Shown here: positions 49,311-58,571 of the stretch, one piece after another
How positions within the stretch are numbered: the first letter of the stretch is position 1
Layout: each line of letters opens with the position of its first letter
Source of the DNA: JADGRF01 sp036382515
GTDB lineage: Bacteria > Myxococcota_A > Polyangia > Polyangiales > JAFGIB01
Reading direction: 5' to 3'
NCBI GenBank assembly: GCA_036382515.1
Contig: DASVHQ010000147.1
Location: 1-64,000, forward strand
Length of the DNA: 64,000 nucleotides
Program-made: the position numbers and the translations under genes
Notes under the pieces: generated by a model
What the model saw: the letters and a program-made list of their open reading frames with translations, nothing else
Database searches by the model: none
Told to the model about the DNA's origin: nothing

Positions 49311-50141
49311 ATGACCAAACACAGTCGACGCGAAGTGCTCACCGCGTTCGCGCTCGGAGGTGCAGCGCTGGCTGTCGGTTGCGCGCACGCCGGTGGCTCG
49401 GCGCGCGTCGCCCCGGCGGCAGGCCCTCGCACCGAGCCGAGTCCCACGCCCGAGCCCAAGCTCGCACCAATGCCAACACTTGCATCGCCCACAGGAGACT
49501 CACGCATGACCGTTCCCACCGCACTGGTCGCCGATCACACGCCCGTGGCATTGCCGTTTGCTGCCGGCTCACTCAATGGGCTCTCCGAGCGCATGATGAC
49601 CTCGCACCACGAGAACAACTACACCGGCGCCGTGCGCAATCTCAACGGCGTGGAGAAAGAGCTCGCGCGCATCACCAAGGACACTCCGCCCTTCGTGGTC
49701 GCCGCGCTGCGCGATCGCGAGCTGACCTTTCGCAACTCCAAGGCGCTGCACGAGCACTACTTCGCGAACCTCGGTGGCGACGGGCGCCGCGCGGGCGCGA
49801 TCGAGACGGCGCTCGGTCAGGCGTACGGGAGCAGCTCGCACTGGGAAGAACACTTCCGACTCACGGGCCTCGGTCTCGGTGGCGGCAGCGGCTGGGTCAC
49901 GCTCTGCTACGAGCTCGACACCGGCGCGCTGCGCACCTGCGCTTCGGGCAACCACACGCAGGTGCTGGCGACCAGCCTGCCGCTGCTGGTGATGGACATG
50001 TACGAGCACAGCTACCAGATGGACTTCGGTGCCGCAGCGGCGCGCTACATCGACGCCTTCTTCGCGAACGTGAAGTGGGACGAGGTCAATCGTCGTTTCG
50101 AGCGCGCGCAGCGCGCGGCTGCCGCGTTGCGCACAAGCTGA
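49311..50141 (+). CDS. Fe/Mn superoxide dismutase, exported lipoprotein form
   Basis: A 276-residue protein. Residues 1-24 (SRREVLTAFALGGAALAVGC) combine a twin-Arg-like RR with a lipobox Cys24, so Tat export as a lipoprotein is possible. A Pro/Ala linker follows to residue ~65. The SOD domain has metal ligands His in HHENNYTG and in LHEHYFANLGG, and Asp/His in DMYEHSYQ. AGGAGGAG lies 2 bp before the ATG. Chromate reduction generates superoxide, so a SOD between chrB and chrA fits. The metal (Fe or Mn) cannot be told. Confidence 0.88.
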   Translation: MTKHSRREVLTAFALGGAALAVGCAHAGGSARVAPAAGPRTEPSPTPEPKLAPMPTLASPTGDSRMTVPTALVADHTPVALPFAAGSLNGLSERMMTSHHENNYTGAVRNLNGVEKELARITKDTPPFVVAALRDRELTFRNSKALHEHYFANLGGDGRRAGAIETALGQAYGSSSHWEEHFRLTGLGLGGGSGWVTLCYELDTGALRTCASGNHTQVLATSLPLLVMDMYEHSYQMDFGAAAARYIDAFFANVKWDEVNRRFERAQRAAAALRTS

Positions 50142-50167
50142 TCCTTCTGGGTGTCACGCACTGATCC

Positions 50168-51358
50168 ATGACCAAACCTTCCGTCTCCACAGCTTCGATG
50201 GCGGCCGCGTCGTCGCCGCTCGAGCCATGCACGCTGCGCCAGCTCGTCGGCTACTTCCTACGCTTGGGCAGCGTGGGCTTCGGCGGTCCGATCGCGCTTG
50301 CGGGCTACATGCAGCGTGACCTGGTCGAGGACAAGCGCTGGGTCTCGCGGCAGGACTACGTGGAGGGCTTGGCGCTCGCGCAACTGGCGCCTGGGCCCCT
50401 GGCGGCGCAGCTCGCCATCTACCTCGGCTGGGCGCGCGGCGGAGTGCTGGGCGCAACGTTGGTCGGCGTTGCGTTCGTGCTGCCGTCGTTTCTGATGGTG
50501 GTCGGGCTGTCGGTGCTCTACTTGCGGTTTGGTGGGCTGCCGTGGATGCGCGGCGCGTTCTACGGCGTCGGTGCCGCGGTCATCGCCATCATCGGCCGCA
50601 GCGCACACAAGCTCGCGAAGCTCACGCTGGGCCGCGATGCTCTGCTCTGGGCGCTCTTCGCCGTGAGCGCGACCGTCACGGCCTGGACCGAATCTGAGGT
50701 CGCGTGGCTGTTCTTGCTGAGCGGCGTGCTCGCGATGCTGATCAAGGCACCGCCACGTGGCGCCGTGCCCGGCGCCACGCTGGCCATGCTTCCTCTACCC
50801 CTGTGGTCGATCACGGGGCTCAGTGGTCCGTCGTCAGCTGCAACGATCTGGAAGATTATCTGGTACTTCGCGGAGGCCGGCGCCTTCGTCTTCGGCAGTG
50901 GCCTCGCCATCGTGCCGTTTCTACACGGTGGGGTGGTGACTCGCTTCCACTGGCTGAGCGATCAACAGTTTCTCGACGCGGTCGCCGTCGCGATGATCAC
51001 ACCGGGTCCGGTCGTGATCACCGTGGCGTTCATCGGTTATCTGGTGGCTGGCCCGCTGGGCTCGATCGTCGCGGCGCTCGGCACCTTCGTGCCGTGCTAC
51101 CTCTTCACGATCTTGCTTGCTCCGTACTTCCGGCGCTTCTCACAAAACCGCAGTCTCAAGGCCTTCGTGGATGGAGTGACCGCTGCGGCGACCGGCGCCA
51201 TCGCGGGCGCGGGCTTCGTGCTCGGTCGGCGCGCGCTGATCGACCTGCCCACGCTGCTCATCGCGCTCAGCACGCTGGGCGTGCTGGTGCGATTCAAGAA
51301 GGTGCAGGAGCCGCTGCTGATCGTCGCAGCGGCGCTGGTCGGCTTCGTGTTGCGCTGA
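50168..51358 (+). CDS. chrA: chromate efflux transporter ChrA
   Basis: A 396-residue membrane protein of the CHR superfamily, long (two-domain) type. Each half opens with a related motif: LGSVGFGGPIALAGYM and FVFGSGLAIVPFLHGGVV, and each contains an APGP/TPGP turn (LAPGPLAAQ, ITPGPVVIT). About 10-12 membrane segments. It exports chromate using the membrane potential. It begins 26 bp after the SOD gene. The N-terminal extension (MTKPSVSTASMAAASS) could be shorter if a later ATG is used. Confidence 0.92.
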   Translation: MTKPSVSTASMAAASSPLEPCTLRQLVGYFLRLGSVGFGGPIALAGYMQRDLVEDKRWVSRQDYVEGLALAQLAPGPLAAQLAIYLGWARGGVLGATLVGVAFVLPSFLMVVGLSVLYLRFGGLPWMRGAFYGVGAAVIAIIGRSAHKLAKLTLGRDALLWALFAVSATVTAWTESEVAWLFLLSGVLAMLIKAPPRGAVPGATLAMLPLPLWSITGLSGPSSAATIWKIIWYFAEAGAFVFGSGLAIVPFLHGGVVTRFHWLSDQQFLDAVAVAMITPGPVVITVAFIGYLVAGPLGSIVAALGTFVPCYLFTILLAPYFRRFSQNRSLKAFVDGVTAAATGAIAGAGFVLGRRALIDLPTLLIALSTLGVLVRFKKVQEPLLIVAAALVGFVLR

Positions 51359-51369
51359 CGGCCTGGCGC

Positions 51370-52482
51370 TCACGGCGCGGGCGTCTTGGGGGCCGGCACA
51401 GGCTGACCTTGCGGGAAGCCTGCGGGCAAACTTTCAGCCGGTGGCAGCGGCGCGACCGCGTCGAACTTGATCGCGTCGAGCAGCTCGGGGTGCACCTCGG
51501 GCTTCAGCTGGGCCTTGAGGTTGGCCACCATGCCATCGATGCCGGCCTGGCGGCGCTCGCGCCACAGCCGCATGCGGATGGTCTGGTCCGCGGCCTTCGG
51601 CGTCTCCTCGTGAGCGGCGCGCTGGCCCGTGAGCTTCAGGATGCTGTAGCCGTCGCCGATCTTGATCGCCTCGCTCGTATCGCCCACGGTCTTGAGCGCG
51701 AACGCGGCCTTCGCGAGCGCCGGGTCGATCACCTGGTTCTCGTCGGCCACGTGGCCCTTGAGATCGAAGTAACCGAGGTCCCCGCCGCGCAGCTTGGTCG
51801 CCTCGTCGACACTGCGGTTGCGTGAGAGCTCGCGGAACGCGCGCATGTCGGCCGCCTTGGCTTCAGCTAGCAGCGCCTTGGCGGCCGGCTCGTTCGGCAG
51901 ACGCAGCTGACTGGCGCGCCGCAGCTCGGGGCGCACGAACTCGTCGATGTGCTCGGCGTAGTACTTCTTCACGTCTTCGGCCGGGATCGACTCGGGCGTG
52001 ATCTTGTCGTCGAACTCCTGCTTGACCATCACCTGCACGGCGTTCTGCTTGACGGCGAAGAGCACCGAATCGTTCTTGTCGTAGCCGCGGCGCGCCGCTT
52101 CCAGTGCGAGCAGCTCGAAGCGTACGGTCTTGTCGAGCAAGGCCTTGAGCGCATCGGGCTCGGCGTAGCGCTTGCGCATGAACACGCTCTGCGCGTTCAC
52201 GGCGTCTTCGAGATCGCCCACGGTGACCTGTCCGCCACCGAAGCTTGCGAGCACTTCGGCGCGCCGCGCGGCCTGCGCCGGGTCGGCCGCGGGCGGCGTG
52301 CTCGGACTGCCCGCGCTTAGGGATGTGGTGCTCGCGGGCGGCGTGGCCTTGGCCGCCGAGCTTTGGTCAGCGGCCGCCAGCGCCGGCTTGCCCTTGGGCT
52401 CGGCCTGCGTCGTGGTCGCCGACAGCCAGAGCAGCCCCGCCAGTGCGGGCAGAAGGAACAGGGTGATGGGCGCAATCCGCAT
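51370..52482 (-). CDS. parvulin-type peptidyl-prolyl isomerase (PpiC/SurA-like), periplasmic
   Basis: A 370-residue protein with a signal peptide (MRIAPITLFLLPALAGLLWLSATTTQA). A Ser/Ala/Pro linker follows, then SurA-like N-domain helices (FGGGQVTVGDLEDAVNAQ) and the parvulin domain (RRASQLRL...FRELSRNRSVDEATKLRGGDLGYFD...GDGYSILKLTGQRA) at ~200-310. It should help fold outer-membrane proteins. The C-terminus is Pro/Ala-rich. I use the ATG at 52482; a GTG 18 bp upstream is also possible. The gene for a possible outer-membrane protein follows upstream on the same strand. Confidence 0.83.
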   Translation of the reverse strand: MRIAPITLFLLPALAGLLWLSATTTQAEPKGKPALAAADQSSAAKATPPASTTSLSAGSPSTPPAADPAQAARRAEVLASFGGGQVTVGDLEDAVNAQSVFMRKRYAEPDALKALLDKTVRFELLALEAARRGYDKNDSVLFAVKQNAVQVMVKQEFDDKITPESIPAEDVKKYYAEHIDEFVRPELRRASQLRLPNEPAAKALLAEAKAADMRAFRELSRNRSVDEATKLRGGDLGYFDLKGHVADENQVIDPALAKAAFALKTVGDTSEAIKIGDGYSILKLTGQRAAHEETPKAADQTIRMRLWRERRQAGIDGMVANLKAQLKPEVHPELLDAIKFDAVAPLPPAESLPAGFPQGQPVPAPKTPAP

Positions 52483-52612
52483 GGCCGCGATCCCTTTCAC
52501 GTCGCGCAGACCTGGTCAAGAGCGGCAGCTGTGCCTGCGCGAGCGCCGCCTGCGCGGCCGGCTGCGAATGACAGTCGCGCGCACGCGAACGCGGCGTCTG
52601 TTTGCGCTCAGC

Positions 52613-53575
52613 TCAGATATCGACGCCATACGCGGCCGATAGACCGAACATGAACTGGAAGATGCCGTAGGCCCCTTCGAGCTTCACCGCCAAGTTGCGG
52701 ACCGGCGTGTAGCGCAGCGTGAGCAGCGGCAGCATCGGTAGCACGATGACCGGCGGGATGCGCTTCTCGAGGACGTGGTACTGCGCGCCCTGCTGGTCAT
52801 ACGCGTCCGTGCCTGCCGCCACGTTCTGCGGAAGCTCGCAGTACTGGGCATTCGGGTTCAGGGGGCCCACGCAGGGAGCGTAGCCGCCGCGGCCGTTGGG
52901 ATACGCCTCCGTGCGCGTCATCGACCCGGTGATGATCCCGAAGTCGAGGCCGATCCCGTACTCGAAGCTCAGCTTGTCCGCCACGATTTCGCTCGACCAG
53001 AGCAGCGCACCGGTGACGTGCACCAGGCCGAGCGTGCTCTTGACCCACTCGGTGTCCACATCGGGCTTGCCCTTCTCGTGCATGGGTCCTTCGAAGCCAT
53101 AGCCCGCGTACCCCAGCCCCAGCACCAGGCTGAAGCCTTCCTTGCTGCGATGCGTGGCCGTCACGCCGAACGCGGGGTTGCCGATGGTCGGCGGACCCTC
53201 GAGGAACAAGCCGAGCATGAACGACGGCACCCAGACCCCGTGCAGGTATGCCCCGAACCACCAGGTCGGTGGCTCTTTGGTCGCGACCTCTTCGTCTTTG
53301 GAGGTGCTCTCGGATGCGGCATCGATCGCCGCGACGTTGTCGTCGGCTGCTGTCGGTTGGTCCGTGTCGCTCGCGGTGTCCTGCGCCGGCTTCTTCTTGG
53401 CGATGCTCTCCGCGGACTGGTCCCAGCCGCTGTCGGCGTCGGCCGCGGGCTCGGCGGGCTTCTGTTCCTCGACCTGCTTCGGCGCTTCTTTGTGATGTTT
53501 GCTGCGGTCCCGCGCCAGAGCCGGGGTCGCCGCGAGCAAGACTGCCACACAAACCGTGATCGCCGATGGCCGCAT
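52613..53575 (-). CDS. hypothetical secreted protein, possible outer-membrane beta-barrel
   Basis: A 320-residue protein with a signal peptide (MRPSAITVCVAVLLAATPALA). An acidic, Lys/Asp-rich linker (~23-95) leads into a beta-rich domain with alternating strands such as GVTATHRSKEGFSLVLGLGYAGYG, TLGLVHVTGALLWS and RNLAVKLEGAYGIFQFMFGLSAAYGV. The alternating pattern, Tyr/Gly content and a terminal strand fit an 8-stranded barrel, but no family is recognised. A loop contains two Cys (CVGPLNPNAQYC). Position after the parvulin gene is consistent with an envelope role. Confidence 0.6.
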   Translation of the reverse strand: MRPSAITVCVAVLLAATPALARDRSKHHKEAPKQVEEQKPAEPAADADSGWDQSAESIAKKKPAQDTASDTDQPTAADDNVAAIDAASESTSKDEEVATKEPPTWWFGAYLHGVWVPSFMLGLFLEGPPTIGNPAFGVTATHRSKEGFSLVLGLGYAGYGFEGPMHEKGKPDVDTEWVKSTLGLVHVTGALLWSSEIVADKLSFEYGIGLDFGIITGSMTRTEAYPNGRGGYAPCVGPLNPNAQYCELPQNVAAGTDAYDQQGAQYHVLEKRIPPVIVLPMLPLLTLRYTPVRNLAVKLEGAYGIFQFMFGLSAAYGVDI

Positions 53576-53787
53576 CGATCTTCCTCCAGCGCGGGTGCCC
53601 GAGCCCCTACACCGCGCCCGCGCCCATCGTTAGACGGGTTCGCGAGCGCTGTAAAGCGCGCCGTGCGAAAGCTGCGCACGGTGGCCGCGTGGCCTATGTG
53701 GCGCTGCGCGCGGCAGTCGGCTCAAAGCGCAGGCCTGCAGCTGCCGGCGCCACCGCGGGACGCAGCTGGCGACGGCAGCAGCGCGGC

Positions 53788-54825
53788 TCAGCCGACCACG
53801 TCGCGCAGGGTGACCAGCGCGATCACGCCCAAGAGGAAGATCAGCCCCACGGCGTGCACCGCGGCCTCGATGCGCTCGTTGGGTCGGCGGCGCGTGACCA
53901 CCTCGTAGCCCAGGAACATCAGCCGCCCGCCGTCGAGCGCCGGCACCGGCAAGAGATTGAAGAGGCCTAGCGCGACCGAGATCAGCATCAGCACCCAGAC
54001 CAGCGCGTACACGCCTTGCTCGGCTTGTTCGGCCACCAGCTTGCCCATGCCGACCGGGCCCGTGATGCCTTCGGTGCTACGTCGGCGCGCCAGGTCGGCC
54101 ATGTTGCCGAGGTTCGCCAGGGTGAGCTTGTAGGGCAGCGTGACCGCGAGCATCGCGGCATCGCCCACCGACAGCGGCTGATAGTGGGCTTCGAGCTTGG
54201 GCCACACGCCGATCACGCCGCGCTCCCCCTTGGCCTTGGGGACGATCGTGATGGGCGGCAAAAGCTGGCCGTCGCGCTTCACCACGTATTGCGTGGCCTT
54301 ACCGGCGCGCGGCGCCGTGACCTTGATGAGCTCGCTCACGTCGGCGACTTTGCGTCCGTCGGCCTCGATCACGACGTCGCCGACCTGTAGCCCGGCCTTG
54401 GCCGCCACGGAGTCGGTGTCGAACTTCGCGACCACCATGGGGCGCGTGGGCAGGTCTTCGCGCCAGCCGCTCACGGCCAGACCGAACACCATCAGCGACG
54501 CCGCGAGGTAGTTGGCGAACGGGCCGCCGAAGATGGTCAGTGTGCGCGCGAGGATGCTCTTGTTGGGGTAGAGGCTCGGGTCCTTCGGGTCGAACTCGTC
54601 GGCCGGGTTCATGCCGGCGATCATCACGTACGCGAGGAACGGGATGGCACAGACCTGGAAGACCGTGGGGCTGTCCTTGGGTTGGTACTTCGCGAGCACC
54701 GGCCCGAAGCCGATGCTGAAGCGCGTGACGCGGATGCCGAAGGCGCGCGCCATCAGGTAGTGGCCCGCTTCGTGGACGATCACCAGAAGCGAGATGCCGA
54801 GAATGGCGACGAGGATCTGGAGCAT
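53788..54825 (-). CDS. rseP: site-2 zinc metalloprotease (RseP-like), short form
   Basis: A 345-residue M50 protease with HEAGH (His18, Glu19, His22) in the first membrane segment, one PDZ domain (~140-230: LQVGDVVIEADGRKV) and LDGGR near residue 310 (LFNLLPVPALDGGRLMFL). It is much shorter than the paralogue at 38068-39732 and likely has different substrates. Starts at MLQILVAIL; the upstream open frame is not coding. Divergent from the transglutaminase-like gene. Confidence 0.92.
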   Translation of the reverse strand: MLQILVAILGISLLVIVHEAGHYLMARAFGIRVTRFSIGFGPVLAKYQPKDSPTVFQVCAIPFLAYVMIAGMNPADEFDPKDPSLYPNKSILARTLTIFGGPFANYLAASLMVFGLAVSGWREDLPTRPMVVAKFDTDSVAAKAGLQVGDVVIEADGRKVADVSELIKVTAPRAGKATQYVVKRDGQLLPPITIVPKAKGERGVIGVWPKLEAHYQPLSVGDAAMLAVTLPYKLTLANLGNMADLARRRSTEGITGPVGMGKLVAEQAEQGVYALVWVLMLISVALGLFNLLPVPALDGGRLMFLGYEVVTRRRPNERIEAAVHAVGLIFLLGVIALVTLRDVVG

Positions 54826-54943
54826 CGGAGGGTTCGGCCCGCGTTGGGTGTGAAGGAGGAAGCATAACGCGGCGGCCTGCGCTCGGCCACCACGGCGTGC
54901 GGCGGGCGGTGCCAGCCTTGCGGAATCCGCAGGAAAAACGGCT

Positions 54944-56614
54944 ATGCTGGCTTGCATGACGCGCGCCTTGCGCTGCGCTGGCTGCGCGCTCTTGCTCCTG
55001 CTCTGGCACGGCCGTGCGCGCGCCGACGACGCCGAGTTGCTGCACGAATACGTGCCCGAGTTGCAGTCGACGGAAGCCACCGAGGCCCTGGGCCGCAGCG
55101 ACCGTACCGGTGCGTCGGTGGTCTACGACGGGCAGGTCTTGAGCTCGCCGGACGAGGCGGCCGTACAGGCTTCGCCTGCGTTCTCCGCGACGCCGGGCGA
55201 TGGACGGGCGGGTGAGCTGCCCGGCCAGCGCTCACCGAGTTTCCGCCCCGATCGGCTGACCGAGCTGGAGGGCACGCTCGATTACTACGAAGCTTTCAAT
55301 CCCGCGATCGCCCCGTTCAAGCGCGTGACCACGCTCGACGCCATCAAGCTCGACGCCGATGGCGTGACGCCCGTGCTGGTGGTGAGCGACTCGCGTCGGC
55401 GCGAGCTCAGAGTCGAGAACCCCGATACGCATGCGCCCGACGCGCGCCCGCGTGATCGCTTCTGGGGGGACGTGCTGCTCGACTTCAGCGCGGGCCGCAC
55501 GGTGCCGCTGCCTTCGGTCTCGCCGCACTCGCGCATCCTCGGCGTGCAGACCACGCCCGAGGCAGAGGTGCGCATTCAGCGCGATGCAGCTGACAACTAC
55601 TTCGTGCAGCTCGTCTCACCCGCACCGGCAGGTCCCGTGCGCATGGTCTTCTTGACCGACGCACCGCGCGCCTATTTCGGCGCCACGGTCCCGCACCTAC
55701 CGCTGGGTTCGCTCGCCAGTGAGCTGCCGCCGCTCGAGCCGAGCATCGCTCGGCGCGGGCGCGGGTTCGCTGCTGAGCTCGGCATCACGCCCAAGAGCGA
55801 TCTGCACTTCGCGCTACACACGCTTACTCGTTACTTCCGGCAGTGGCACGAATCGGCCACGCCGCCGGCCGACACGGGCGACATCTACCTGGACCTCGCG
55901 CGCGGTCAGAAGGGTGTGTGCCGGCATCGCGCTTATGCGTTCGTGGTCACGGCGCAGGCCCTCGGCTTGCCTGCACGCTTCGTACAGAACGAGGCGCACT
56001 CGTGGGTGGAAGTGAAGCTGCCGCAGCTGGGCTTCATGCGCATCGATCTCGGCGGGGCTGCGCACGGCCTGCAGGCGCACGGCGCCTCCGATCGGCCGGT
56101 GTACACACCGGCGGAGCCCGACAGCTTGCCCAGACCCGACGCCTATCGCGAGAGCTACTCGACGCTCGATCACGGCGTCACGGGCCTGCGTCCGAAGGAG
56201 GCTGATGTGATGGGTCGCTGGGTCAGCCCGAGCGAGAGCAGTGATGGGCACGCCGCTGCCCCCGCCGTGTTCATGTCCGGCCCGAACGCCAGCGGGGCGC
56301 GCGACCACTCGGCACGCAAGCCGCTCGTGATCCTACTCAAGGATCGCACCACGGCCGTGCTGCGCGGCGGCAAGCTCTCGCTCACCGGCCGGCTCACTGA
56401 TAGCGCAGGGCAGGGCGTGCCCGAGCTGCGCGTGGAGATCTCGCTCGCGGCCAAGACGCGCAAGGACCGCATGCTGCTCGGTGTCACCGTCACCGACGAA
56501 GCAGGCTACTTCCGCGCGAGTCTGGGCATCCCGCCCGATCTCTCCGTGGGCGACTACCGACTCGTCGTGCTCTCGCCCGGCAACGAGCGCTTCCTGCCCG
56601 TGGTCGCGCAGTGA
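54944..56614 (+). CDS. secreted transglutaminase-like protein
   Basis: A 556-residue protein with a signal peptide (MLACMTRALRCAGCALLLLLWHGRARA). The catalytic triad of transglutaminase-like cysteine proteases is visible: Cys in KGVCRHRAYAF (~residue 325), His in NEAHSWVEV and Asp in MRIDLGG. The N-terminal ~230 residues look like an Ig-like region with an Asp/Arg-rich loop. The C-terminal ~90 residues (LTGRLTDSAGQGVPELRVEISL...) form a second Ig-like/carboxypeptidase regulatory fold. Start at 54944 behind AGGAA; ATG at 54956 is possible. Probably modifies or cleaves surface polymers. Confidence 0.75.
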   Translation: MLACMTRALRCAGCALLLLLWHGRARADDAELLHEYVPELQSTEATEALGRSDRTGASVVYDGQVLSSPDEAAVQASPAFSATPGDGRAGELPGQRSPSFRPDRLTELEGTLDYYEAFNPAIAPFKRVTTLDAIKLDADGVTPVLVVSDSRRRELRVENPDTHAPDARPRDRFWGDVLLDFSAGRTVPLPSVSPHSRILGVQTTPEAEVRIQRDAADNYFVQLVSPAPAGPVRMVFLTDAPRAYFGATVPHLPLGSLASELPPLEPSIARRGRGFAAELGITPKSDLHFALHTLTRYFRQWHESATPPADTGDIYLDLARGQKGVCRHRAYAFVVTAQALGLPARFVQNEAHSWVEVKLPQLGFMRIDLGGAAHGLQAHGASDRPVYTPAEPDSLPRPDAYRESYSTLDHGVTGLRPKEADVMGRWVSPSESSDGHAAAPAVFMSGPNASGARDHSARKPLVILLKDRTTAVLRGGKLSLTGRLTDSAGQGVPELRVEISLAAKTRKDRMLLGVTVTDEAGYFRASLGIPPDLSVGDYRLVVLSPGNERFLPVVAQ

Positions 56615-56906
56615 CGGACGAGCCTCCACGTTGTTGTGGGTCGAGGCCCGGGCGCCTTGCGGCGAGCTTTGCCTCGGCGTCTATGACCCGCTGCCATTAC
56701 AAGTCGCGTGCCAGCCCACGGCGCGCTTCGACCGCGGATTTCGCTGCCTTTGTGCTCAGGCCGCGGTGCTCACCCCTGCGCCGCTGCCGCAGCGCGCACG
56801 CAGCGCCGCGGTTGCAGCAGGCCTTGGGGGCGAAGGCCGGTGGCCCGTGGTGGCGCGTGCAACCCGGGTGAGGTCCCGAGCCGGTTCGTGTAAGCTCCCG
56901 CGCGCC

Positions 56907-58562
56907 ATGCGCATCGCGCTCTGTCAGATCAACACCACTGTCGGCGACCTCGACGGCAATCGCACCCTCATCCTGCAGGCCGCACGCAGCGCCGCCGCGC
57001 AGGGCGCCGAGCTCGCCGTGTTCTGCGAGCTGTCGATCCCCGGCTATCCGCCGCGCGACTTGCTCGATCGCCCCGCCTTCGTCGACGCCAACCTGCACGC
57101 GCTCGACGCACTCGCGCGCGAGCTACCTCCGGCGCTTTCGGTGCTGGTTGGCTTCGTCGACCGGCGCGTGCGGGGCCACAAGACCTCCCTCTACAACTCG
57201 GCCGCGCTGGTGCGTGGTGGGCGCATCGAGCAGATCTTCCACAAGCGCCTTTTGCCCACGTACGACGTGTTCGACGAGGCGCGCTACTTCGAGCCGGGCG
57301 AGTTCGAGCCGTGCTTCGAGCTCTCTGGCTTGCGCATCGGCGTGACGATCTGCGAGGACGTGTGGAACGACGCGGACGTGCCGCTGCGCCAGATCTACGA
57401 GGACAACCCGGTGGCCGACTGCATCGCCGCTGGCGCGGACCTGCTGGTGAATCTCTCGGCGTCGCCGTTCACGCTCGCCAAGCGCCTGGGGCGCGCCCAG
57501 ATGCTGGCCGACATCGCGCTGCGGCATCGTAAGCCGCTGGTCTTCGTCAACTCGGTCGGCGGCAACGACGATCTCGTATTCGACGGCAGCTCGGCGCTCT
57601 TCGGTCACGACGGCACGGTCTGGGCACAGGCTTCGAGCTTTGCGGCCGATCTCGTGGTCGCGGACTTGGAACCGGGTGGCCTGCACCGCGCGCTGCCTGA
57701 CGACGACGCGCAGGCCGCGCTGGCCGCGCTGGTCCTCGGCACGCGCGACTATGCGCAGAAGTGTGGTTTTCGTAGCGCCGTGATCGGGCTGTCGGGTGGG
57801 ATCGACAGCGCGCTCGTGGCCTGCGTGGCGGTGAGCGCGCTCGGCGCCGACAACGTGCTGGGCGTGTCCATGCCTACCCGCTACTCGTCGGCCGGCAGCA
57901 GAGACGACGCACGCGTGCTCGCGCAGGCGCTCGGCATCGCGTACCGCACGATCGACATCGATCCCGTGTTTCAGGCCTATCTCGAGGCCTTGAACGCGCC
58001 GCTTCTGGCGCTCGGTCCGGCGCCCGAGCGCGACACCACCTTCGAGAACATCCAGGCGCGCATTCGCGGTAACACCTTGATGGCGATCTCCAACCGGCTG
58101 GGGCACCTCTTGCTCACCACCGGCAACAAGAGCGAGATCGCCGTGGGCTACTGCACGCTCTACGGCGACATGGCCGGCGGCCTCGCGGTGATAAGCGACC
58201 TGCCCAAGACCTTCGTCTACCAGGTCGCGCGCGAGGCCAACCGCCAGGCCGGGCGTGCGCTGATTCCCGAGAGCACGTTCACCAAGGCACCGAGCGCCGA
58301 GTTGCGGCCGAACCAGACGGACCAAGACACGCTGCCGCCGTACGAGGTGCTCGATCCCATCATCGAGCGCCTGGTCGAGGCGGGCGACGGCGTGCAAGCC
58401 ATCATCGCGCAGGGCTTCCCCGCGGAGGTGGTCATGCAAGTGGCTACGCTCGTACGCACCAACGAATACAAGCGTAGGCAGATGCCGCCTGGCATCATCG
58501 TCACGAGCAAGGCCTTCGGGCCCGGCCGTCGTTACCCGATCGCGCAGCGCTTCCGGGGTTGA
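56907..58562 (+). CDS. nadE: NAD+ synthase (glutamine-dependent)
   Basis: A 551-residue two-domain enzyme. The N-terminal nitrilase-type glutaminase has Glu41 (FCELSIPGYPP), Lys113 (FHKRLLPTYD) and Cys149 (ICEDVW). The C-terminal synthetase has the ATP loop GLSGGIDSAL and GNKSEIAVGY, typical of NadE. It amidates nicotinic acid adenine dinucleotide to NAD+ using glutamine ammonia. The frame is open back to 56481, but the N-terminus MRIALCQIN at 56907 is standard. The 290 bp before it hold nothing convincing. Confidence 0.94.
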   Translation: MRIALCQINTTVGDLDGNRTLILQAARSAAAQGAELAVFCELSIPGYPPRDLLDRPAFVDANLHALDALARELPPALSVLVGFVDRRVRGHKTSLYNSAALVRGGRIEQIFHKRLLPTYDVFDEARYFEPGEFEPCFELSGLRIGVTICEDVWNDADVPLRQIYEDNPVADCIAAGADLLVNLSASPFTLAKRLGRAQMLADIALRHRKPLVFVNSVGGNDDLVFDGSSALFGHDGTVWAQASSFAADLVVADLEPGGLHRALPDDDAQAALAALVLGTRDYAQKCGFRSAVIGLSGGIDSALVACVAVSALGADNVLGVSMPTRYSSAGSRDDARVLAQALGIAYRTIDIDPVFQAYLEALNAPLLALGPAPERDTTFENIQARIRGNTLMAISNRLGHLLLTTGNKSEIAVGYCTLYGDMAGGLAVISDLPKTFVYQVAREANRQAGRALIPESTFTKAPSAELRPNQTDQDTLPPYEVLDPIIERLVEAGDGVQAIIAQGFPAEVVMQVATLVRTNEYKRRQMPPGIIVTSKAFGPGRRYPIAQRFRG

Positions 58563-58571
58563 TCGGGCGCG

